Shown here in pieces: positions 8,438 through 13,474 of a stretch of 13,474 bases of DNA. Both the position numbers and the translations under genes were made by a program. Source of the stretch: Spirochaeta sp. (lineage in GTDB: Bacteria; Spirochaetota; Spirochaetia; Spirochaetales_E; Spirochaetaceae_B); the NCBI GenBank assembly GCA_030590585.1, contig JAUUYD010000018.1, forward strand, positions 1-13,474. The letters are read 5' to 3'. Under the pieces are notes generated by a model, which worked only from the letters and a program-made list of their open reading frames with translations, was not told the DNA's origin and searched no databases. Position 1 is the first letter of the stretch. Each line of letters starts with the position of its first letter.

Positions 8438-8944
8438 ATACATCAGGAAACCTCCAAGAAAGGTGCCGATAAAACATTCAAAGGCGGCCTTGCAGACGAA
8501 TCGGTGATGTCCACCCGCTATCACACAGCCACCCATCTGCTTCACGAAGCTCTCAGGCTGGTTCTCGGAGATCATGTGGTCCAGAAAGGTTCCAACATCA
8601 CCGCTGAGCGGCTGCGGTTTGACTTTGTTCATCCCCAGCCAATGTCAGCGGATGAAAAGGCTGCGGTGGAAAAGCTGGTTAATGAAAAAATATCCGCTGA
8701 TTTACCTGTTTCCATGACAACCATGACTCTTCAGGAGGCTCGCGATCAAAAAGCCAGAGCTCTCTTTGAGGGAAAGTACGATGAGCAGGTAAAAGTTTAC
8801 AGCATCGGTGATTTCTCAACCGAGGTATGCGGCGGTCCTCATGTGGAAGCAATAGGAGAACTGGGTTTATTCAGGATAGCCAAGGAACAGTCCAGCTCCC
8901 CGGGGGTTCGAAGAATCCGCGGTGTTTTAACCGGAGGCAGCTGA
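8438..8944 (+). pseudogene. alaS: alanyl-tRNA synthetase, editing part downstream of the stop
   Basis: This is the continuation of alaS in the same frame after the TAA. It encodes the editing domain that hydrolyses mischarged Ser- or Gly-tRNA-Ala. Zinc-site motifs are complete: HTATH at 8522-8536 and CGGPH at 8828-8842 (residues 459-463 and 561-565 of the joined protein). It ends with SPGVRRIRGVLTGGS and lacks the C-Ala/dimerisation region, as expected for the short form. The linker between the catalytic core and HTATH is also about 100 residues shorter than in E. coli. If expressed on its own it could start at GTG 8504 or ATG 8507, giving about 145 residues, but I see no convincing ribosome binding site there, so I treat it as part of a broken or recoded gene. 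The downstream gap to the convergent TPR gene is only 23 bases, with no clear terminator hairpin. Confidence 0.85.
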
Positions 8945-8967
8945 AGGTATCCCCGGGAATTATAATA

Positions 8968-10083
8968 TTAAGCTTCTTCCAGCCTCCGGGCATATTCGGA
9001 AATTCTCTCATTATGTACTCCCAGGCTGATAAACTCGGATAGTACCTTAATTGCCGCGGAGACGGCACCCGTTTTTTCATGGCATTCCGCGGCTTCCATG
9101 TATAGCCGGGGGTTTTTATTATCTTTAGTCATCAGCTCATTTATACTCTCAAGAGCAGTTTCATAATCGCCATTGGACTTGGCAATCAGGGCCAAACCCA
9201 GCACGGCATAGACATCATGCTCAATCTTAAGGGCGTCATTGTAGTATTTTTCAGCGCTGTTGAGATCTTCCAGTATTCTGTAAGCATCACCGGCGCGGGT
9301 CAGTATAACTTTATTCTTGGGATCCCTGGCAAGAATCTGATTCCAGTAGATCAGAGACTGCTCCGACTGGTTCATCCCCCGGTAACAGTCGGCAAGACCG
9401 AAAAGGGCGTAGAAGTTTCCAGGCTGCATTGTCAATGCCTTTTCAAAGTAAGGAATACCGTCCTTGAATGTCTTCAGCTTTCGGTAGCAGTTCCCAATGG
9501 AGGTAAGAACACGGATATCAATTCTATCCCCAACTTCATTTTCCATCTTTTTCCAGAAATCAAGTGCATCATTGTACTCCTTGAAGTCATAATGCAGATG
9601 TCCAAGTCCTATCAGGGCGTATGAATTGCTCTCTTCCATTTCCAGAACACGTAAATAGAGATCTTTTGATTTGACGAATTCTCTTGCTTTTCGATAGGCA
9701 TCGGCAACTCTGGTGAGTACAGTTATATTCTTATCATCATGTTTAAGATATTCTTCCCAGATATCGATGGCACGGTTGAACTGCCCCATGGATTTATAAC
9801 AGTCTGCCAGACCGAAAAGAGCATAATTATTACCCGAATGAAAGCGGAGACAGTCACGGTAGTAAATGACGGCTTCATTGTAACGCCTCAGCTTGCGGTA
9901 TGCATCACCGATTCCCACAAGTGCGTAGTTGTTGTCCGGCTGCATGGCAATTATCTTTTCGAAATTTTCAATGGCTCTGTGGGTCAGGGATTCCTTGAGG
10001 AGCTGATAGCCTTGTTTTGAAAGTTCTGAAATCTCAACCGACTGTTCTTCAGTGAGATTGTTTTCTTCCTCAGGGTTATGCAT
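8968..10083 (-). CDS. tetratricopeptide repeat protein, about 9-10 TPRs
   Basis: A 371-residue protein built almost wholly of TPR motifs, which form a helical scaffold for protein-protein contacts. No signal peptide or membrane segment is seen, so a cytoplasmic location is likely. Units begin with conserved blocks such as NNYALVGIGDAYRKL, NNYALFGLADCY, NITVLTRVADAY, NSYALIGLGHLHY, NFYALFGLADCY and NKVILTRAGDAY. YAL-type and VLTR-type units alternate about every 68 residues, and a four-unit block is repeated at 138 residues. The start ATG at 10083 has a good Shine-Dalgarno (AAGGGA, about 8 bases away). It follows the 103-residue gene by 18 bases and is the last gene of the his-containing minus-strand cluster. 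Its partner is unknown. Confidence 0.92.
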   Translation of the reverse strand: MHNPEEENNLTEEQSVEISELSKQGYQLLKESLTHRAIENFEKIIAMQPDNNYALVGIGDAYRKLRRYNEAVIYYRDCLRFHSGNNYALFGLADCYKSMGQFNRAIDIWEEYLKHDDKNITVLTRVADAYRKAREFVKSKDLYLRVLEMEESNSYALIGLGHLHYDFKEYNDALDFWKKMENEVGDRIDIRVLTSIGNCYRKLKTFKDGIPYFEKALTMQPGNFYALFGLADCYRGMNQSEQSLIYWNQILARDPKNKVILTRAGDAYRILEDLNSAEKYYNDALKIEHDVYAVLGLALIAKSNGDYETALESINELMTKDNKNPRLYMEAAECHEKTGAVSAAIKVLSEFISLGVHNERISEYARRLEEA

Positions 10084-10101
10084 TTTTTATTCCCTTTCAA
10101 A

Positions 10102-10413
10102 TTACTCTTTTATCCACTCCCGAATAACATTTGCCATTTGTTCTATCAGATAGTCCACTTTATCCGGTGCGGGGGCCAGACTGTAAAGTCTGTAAGCTTC
10201 CCAATACTCAGTTCTTTTATAATAATAGTCACCGGAACGAATAATTCCATCGGAATAGCCTAAAGTCAGGAAGATTTTTTTTGCGGTCTGGATATCACCT
10301 TCGTTGAAAAGCTGATTGCCTTTTCGTATCAGCGCTGCTTTTTGTTCCGAGTCAATCCTGGTTTTTGCCGGTGCGACTATCTTGAGAAAGCCTTCTTTGG
10401 GCATTTGTGCCAT
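10102..10413 (-). CDS. unrecognised 103-residue protein
   Basis: I do not recognise the family. The product is soluble, with no signal peptide or membrane segment. It looks mainly helical: a block KGNQLFNEGDIQTAKKIF resembles one TPR-like helical hairpin, followed by GYSDGIIRSGDYYYK and a second hairpin-like EYWEAYRLYSLA. The ATG at 10413 lies only 3 bases after the hisB stop, with AAGGG about 12 bases upstream, so translational coupling to hisB is likely. The TPR gene follows 18 bases later. Because both are built from TPR-like helices and sit side by side, they may work together, but this is inference. Its compact gene order and intact frame make it a real gene rather than a chance frame. 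Confidence 0.85.
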   Translation of the reverse strand: MAQMPKEGFLKIVAPAKTRIDSEQKAALIRKGNQLFNEGDIQTAKKIFLTLGYSDGIIRSGDYYYKRTEYWEAYRLYSLAPAPDKVDYLIEQMANVIREWIKE

Positions 10414-10416
10414 GAA

Positions 10417-10995
10417 TCAGAGAATCCCTTTTGTGGACATACCTGCCTCGCCGCCATCATGAGGTTTGTAGGCTTCCGAGAGAGCGCGGCCTGCCGCCTT
10501 GAAGAGTGCCTCAGCAGCATGATGACCGTTTTTTGAATATCGGGTTGTGAGGTGAAGATTCATTTTTCCGGCCACAGCCAGGCCCCAGAAAAACTCCCGG
10601 AGCAGGAAGAGATCAAAATCACCGGCTTTTTCCTGGGCCCATTCAACATTCCACTTCAGATACGGTCTGCCGCAGACATCAATAACCGCTTCACTCAAGG
10701 CATCATCCATGGGGATTACTGAATTACCATAACGCCGTATCCCCCCGGATTTCTTCCGGGCCTGCTCAAGAGCCTCACCGATTACCAGGCCGGTGTCCTC
10801 AACCAGATGATGGGGATCTACCTCGATATCGCCTGAGGCTTTTAATTCAAGACGAAATCCGCCGTGAAAAGCCATGGCATTGAGCATATGATCGAAGAAC
10901 GGCAGTCCTGTAACGGGTTTGGACGGCCCCGAAGCATCCATGTCCAGTTTAACAAGGATATCAGTTTCTTTTGTTTCTCGGTGTATCTCGATCAT
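10417..10995 (-). CDS. hisB: imidazoleglycerol-phosphate dehydratase
   Basis: HisB (IGPD) converts imidazole glycerol phosphate to imidazole acetol phosphate, the sixth step of histidine synthesis, using a manganese centre. The 192-residue length matches the single-function enzyme; the phosphatase domain fused to it in E. coli is absent. Motifs seen are FFDHML at 33-38, DPHHLVED with H62, H63, E66 and D67, and HHAAEA with H158, H159 and E162. These supply the metal ligands, so it looks active. Its ATG shares one base with the hisG stop (TAATG), indicating coupled translation. A separate histidinol-phosphate phosphatase must exist elsewhere if the pathway is complete. Confidence 0.97.
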   Translation of the reverse strand: MIEIHRETKETDILVKLDMDASGPSKPVTGLPFFDHMLNAMAFHGGFRLELKASGDIEVDPHHLVEDTGLVIGEALEQARKKSGGIRRYGNSVIPMDDALSEAVIDVCGRPYLKWNVEWAQEKAGDFDLFLLREFFWGLAVAGKMNLHLTTRYSKNGHHAAEALFKAAGRALSEAYKPHDGGEAGMSTKGIL

Positions 10996-11627
10996 TATTT
11001 CTCCCTCATCATAATATCGGCCAATTCTCCGATTTCACGATAGTGGAGTTTAAAGTATGCCGGATTTGCTATCAGTCTCACCTTGATATCAGTCATATTA
11101 ACCAGCACTTCAAGGCCGTTGGCGACAAGAGTGCTGCCGGTTTCCACAAGATCTACAATATAAGGAGTAAGACCAAGTACCGGTGCCAGCTCAACACTGC
11201 CCCCGAGGCGGATTATTTTTACAGGTATTCCCCGACGGTGAAACCAGTCCCGTGTCATGCGGACATAGCTTGTAGCTACGTTTACCGTTCCCCCTTGAGC
11301 CTCAGGTGACGCCGTTCCTGCAGGAGCCGCGATACACAAGCGGGTTCCTCCGAAAGGAAGTGTGAGTACCTGCGTGAAGGAGAGACCGGATTCTGCCACA
11401 GTGTCGTCACCTGCAATCCCAAGACCGGCGATACCGTGGTGAACATAGGTAGGCAGGTCGTGATTCTTCACTTTATAGACTTCAAGACGCCCTGTTGAAT
11501 CAACTGTAGAGAGTTTTCGCGATCCAAAGCTGATATCCATACCCCGGTCTGAAAGGTGAGTAACAACCGAATCGAGAAGCCGTCCCTTGGGAATAGCGAT
11601 GGTTAGAGGTTTCTCTTTAATACTCAT
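10995..11627 (-). CDS. hisG: ATP phosphoribosyltransferase, short catalytic subunit HisG
   Basis: HisG joins ATP and PRPP in the first step of histidine synthesis. At 210 residues it is the short form, which lacks the C-terminal regulatory domain and requires HisZ. Motifs are AIPKGR at 11-16, GIAGLGIAGDDTVAESG, and the PRPP-binding VDLVETGSTL at 158-167. The gene starts at ATG 11627, overlapping the hisZ stop by 4 bases (ATGA), a typical arrangement for equal amounts of two subunits. Histidine feedback is expected to act through HisZ in the hetero-octamer, as known for the family. Confidence 0.97.
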   Translation of the reverse strand: MSIKEKPLTIAIPKGRLLDSVVTHLSDRGMDISFGSRKLSTVDSTGRLEVYKVKNHDLPTYVHHGIAGLGIAGDDTVAESGLSFTQVLTLPFGGTRLCIAAPAGTASPEAQGGTVNVATSYVRMTRDWFHRRGIPVKIIRLGGSVELAPVLGLTPYIVDLVETGSTLVANGLEVLVNMTDIKVRLIANPAYFKLHYREIGELADIMMREK

Positions 11628-12736
11628 GATATTACAACCCTCTTACCGTCGTTACGCTTTTGGGAAGCATTCTCATATCTCCTGATAAAAGTATTCCCTT
11701 CAGCCGTAATAATTGGAATCTCTTCAGCCGCATCAGCAGCATAAGTACTTAAGGGTTCGATTTTCCTCATCATCAGGCTGAACCCCGCAGCCGGTGCGGA
11801 AAATCCGAAAGATCCCAGCAGGTTATCGTACCTTCCCCCGGAAGCCACAGCAGTATTGGCGCCTTCAACATATGCCCGCACAGTGAAACCGGTGTAATAG
11901 GGCTGACCTCCGTGCTCCGAGAGGTCAATTCGTATCCTGTCCATCGGGGCTGTATTCGATAATTCAGATGCAAGAGACATCAGATTATCAACAGCCTCAG
12001 TTATGGGGGAAACCCGGGTGTTTGCATTCTTAATGGCTGAAACCAGATTATTGCCTGCCGAAGCGAATTCATCGGGTGTTCCCAGGAACAGCAATAAGCG
12101 TGTTCGTTCACTGCAGGCTGTCAAACCGGCTTCTTTGAAAAGACGGATCATACCTTCTTCATCTCTAATTTCCAATAAAATCCCGGTTTCAACCGAATCA
12201 GCCTTTCCTTCCAGAACGGCATCAAGAACGGCTCTTGAGCCGATATGCATCCTCCATTCCGGCAGACCCATTGCATCAAGAAGATCGTGGAGGAGCATCA
12301 ACACCTCCAAATCTCCATCCCGGCCGCTCAAGCCGATAAGCTCGGCACCGGACTGGAAAAATTCATCACTGGAGATATCTTCTTCATCCTGATGGCGGAG
12401 TATGCTGTCAGCGTAATAAACCCGCCGGGGCAGGGGGGCATTTTTCAAAGAAAGACCCATCTGCTTGGCCAGGAATAAAGTGATATCCGATCGAAGCATA
12501 AGCAGTTCTCCGTCCCGATCGGGGAAGCGGTAACTGTGTTCTTCCTGAGCAGCTGTCAGCAGAGGCCTGTAGGTATCAAAATAGTCGAATACCGGAGTGA
12601 GCACCGGAAGATATCCCCAGGATTCAAAATGACTTTCGGTCATTCTCAAAAGTTGACGGTGACGATAGGCTTCTTCAAGAAAGAATCCTTCGGTACCCTG
12701 GGGTGTGCGAAGCCGTTGTCTGTTATCAGGGTTCAT
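11624..12736 (-). CDS. hisZ: ATP phosphoribosyltransferase regulatory subunit HisZ
   Basis: HisZ is a HisRS-like protein without tRNA-charging activity that activates short HisG and confers histidine feedback. The 370-residue product begins with TPQGTEGFFLEEAYRHR, a HisRS-type N-terminus. It has the class II core LMLRSDIT, RRVYYADSILRHQDE and EFFQSGAELIG, and ends its fold with GGRYDNLLG at about 300-308. It lacks the C-terminal anticodon-binding domain of true HisRS. The adjacent short hisG makes HisZ far more likely than a synthetase. The ATG at 12736 is the only sensible start, since homology begins at about residue 10. It has no Shine-Dalgarno but a CATAAT box 7 bases upstream, so its mRNA may be leaderless. 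Confidence 0.93.
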   Translation of the reverse strand: MNPDNRQRLRTPQGTEGFFLEEAYRHRQLLRMTESHFESWGYLPVLTPVFDYFDTYRPLLTAAQEEHSYRFPDRDGELLMLRSDITLFLAKQMGLSLKNAPLPRRVYYADSILRHQDEEDISSDEFFQSGAELIGLSGRDGDLEVLMLLHDLLDAMGLPEWRMHIGSRAVLDAVLEGKADSVETGILLEIRDEEGMIRLFKEAGLTACSERTRLLLFLGTPDEFASAGNNLVSAIKNANTRVSPITEAVDNLMSLASELSNTAPMDRIRIDLSEHGGQPYYTGFTVRAYVEGANTAVASGGRYDNLLGSFGFSAPAAGFSLMMRKIEPLSTYAADAAEEIPIITAEGNTFIRRYENASQKRNDGKRVVIS

Positions 12737-12743
12737 GAAGGTT

Positions 12744-12772
12744 ATTATGCCCGTAGCTTGAAATGCGGTCTA
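12744..12772 (-). promoter_or_regulatory. possible promoter of the hisZ-hisG-hisB cluster
   Basis: On the minus strand, TAGACC (12772 to 12767, 4 of 6 to TTGACA) is followed after 17 bases by CATAAT (12749 to 12744, 5 of 6 to TATAAT). The -10 box ends 7 bases before the hisZ ATG, so transcription would start at or beside the ATG. It sits in the 44-base gap after the amidase gene, the only gap before the his genes. No attenuator or T-box-like structure fits in this gap. Consensus matching only. Confidence 0.45.
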
Positions 12773-12780
12773 CCAATCTG

Positions 12781-13474
12781 TTAATGCCTTTTCGCCCATG
12801 CCAGAATCCCCTCGGCAATTCTCAAGGCATCCTGCTCTCTTAATTCTGCTGACCTCAAAGCCCATGCATTTCCCGAATAGTGTATGTTTCTGGCTTCCAC
12901 AAGTACCGCGGCATCAGCCGGATTTCCCTCCAGCACGCGTAGAGGCTGGTTATGGGTAATTGCAGCTTTGCCGAGATAAGGTACCAGTGCTGAGGCCAGT
13001 TCCAAGGATCTTTTAGTTTCCTCATCACTGCCGCCGTAATAAAGCACAGCGCTGCCCTCGGGGAGATCTGCGGTATTATCCGCATGGATACTGATGTACA
13101 AAGTGCCGTTTCTTTTCTCAAAAACCGACGCATCCCGAATCTGAGTCCCTGCAATTGATTTTCTTAAATCCAGACCTTCACTTGTTCCCACCGGCCTGAA
13201 TCCGTTATTTCCATTTTGAGATTCGCTGTTATACACCTCGTTCTTCCGGTGAACAAATGTTTGCCGGGCATCGATGCCGTCACGGATATGATGATCCGGC
13301 GAGAGTATCGTTAATGACACGGAAGCTCCGTGGCGGTAGAGGGCGCGGAAAAGACGCATTGAAATATCGTAGGCATACTCATCTTCGGTAATCACAAGCG
13401 GATTTCCATTTCCATCGGCCACTGAGACTATAGCTCCGGGATCAAGTCCGCCATGACCCGGATCGATGACGATA
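12781..13474 (-). CDS. N-acetylmuramoyl-L-alanine amidase (Amidase_3), 5' end outside the window
   Basis: A zinc amidase that cuts the bond between N-acetylmuramic acid and L-alanine in peptidoglycan, acting in the periplasm in cell separation or wall turnover. The frame is open through the right edge, so the N-terminus and any signal peptide or targeting domain are missing; about 231 codons are present. The visible part starts in the first metal motif DPGHGG (near 13445-13462). It then has an acidic ligand region ITEDEYAYD, the second His in SIHAD, and the C-terminal catalytic Glu in VLVEARNIHYSGNAWAL. The TEAxFISN-like end of the family is altered here to EARNIHYSGN. It stops at TAA 12781-12783, 44 bases before hisZ. 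The GTG near 13422 is an internal codon, not the start. Confidence 0.92.
   Translation of the reverse strand, partial: IVIDPGHGGLDPGAIVSVADGNGNPLVITEDEYAYDISMRLFRALYRHGASVSLTILSPDHHIRDGIDARQTFVHRKNEVYNSESQNGNNGFRPVGTSEGLDLRKSIAGTQIRDASVFEKRNGTLYISIHADNTADLPEGSAVLYYGGSDEETKRSLELASALVPYLGKAAITHNQPLRVLEGNPADAAVLVEARNIHYSGNAWALRSAELREQDALRIAEGILAWAKRH

Noticed and set aside
8159..8632. A 157-codon minus-strand open frame spanning the alaS stop codon
   Set aside because: It is antisense to conserved AlaRS sequence on both sides of the TAA and its translation looks random; it does not explain the interruption.
8920..8990. A two-way terminator between the convergent alaS and TPR genes
   Set aside because: The 23-base gap holds only a short CCCGGG-type palindrome with no stable stem-loop plus T-run in either direction.
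12003..12392. A 129-codon plus-strand open frame inside hisZ
   Set aside because: It is antisense to hisZ, Ser/Arg-rich and motif-free, typical of an opposite-strand shadow.
11624..12736. Histidyl-tRNA synthetase (hisS) instead of hisZ
   Set aside because: The protein lacks the C-terminal anticodon-binding domain and overlaps a short hisG by 4 bases, which is the HisZ-HisG arrangement.

Overview
The window looks like chromosomal DNA of a free-living spirochaete. This is inferred mainly from gene types: a short (about 598-codon) alanyl-tRNA synthetase of the kind known in Borrelia and Treponema, a lipidated HtrA protease, and a TPR-rich envelope and hypothetical gene set. The presence of histidine biosynthesis genes argues against a host-restricted Treponema or Borrelia. 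The species cannot be named from this sequence. Coding density is very high and no mobile element, CRISPR array, tRNA or rRNA was seen.

Layout, plus strand: the 3' part of ftsH runs off the left edge. It overlaps by 4 bases a gene for a secreted protein with acidic DxDxDG loops. That gene in turn abuts or overlaps a gene for an HtrA/DegP-like lipoprotein with two PDZ-like domains. These three genes form one tightly coupled operon whose recognisable members act in envelope protein quality control. After a 67-base gap carrying a good sigma-70-type promoter comes lepA (elongation factor 4). After an 88-base gap comes alaS, which is interrupted by one in-frame TAA at codon 430. The catalytic and editing halves lie in the same frame on either side of that stop.

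Layout, minus strand (converging on alaS): a cell-wall amidase gene enters from the right edge and is followed by hisZ, hisG and hisB, then a 103-residue unrecognised protein and a 371-residue TPR protein. hisZ, hisG and hisB overlap by 1-4 bases and the last two genes follow at 3 and 18 bases, so hisZ through the TPR gene is probably one transcript. The short HisG and the HisZ subunit together make the first enzyme of histidine synthesis, and HisB performs the dehydratase step. The other his genes must lie elsewhere.

Most worth a second look: (1) the nonsense codon in alaS, an essential gene; (2) -10-like boxes only 6-8 bases before the homology-supported ATGs of lepA, alaS and hisZ, which would give leaderless or nearly leaderless mRNAs; (3) a 414-bp internal duplication of a four-TPR block in the minus-strand TPR gene; (4) the FtsH / secreted acidic-loop protein / HtrA lipoprotein operon. 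I did not find a clear new defence or mobile system here.
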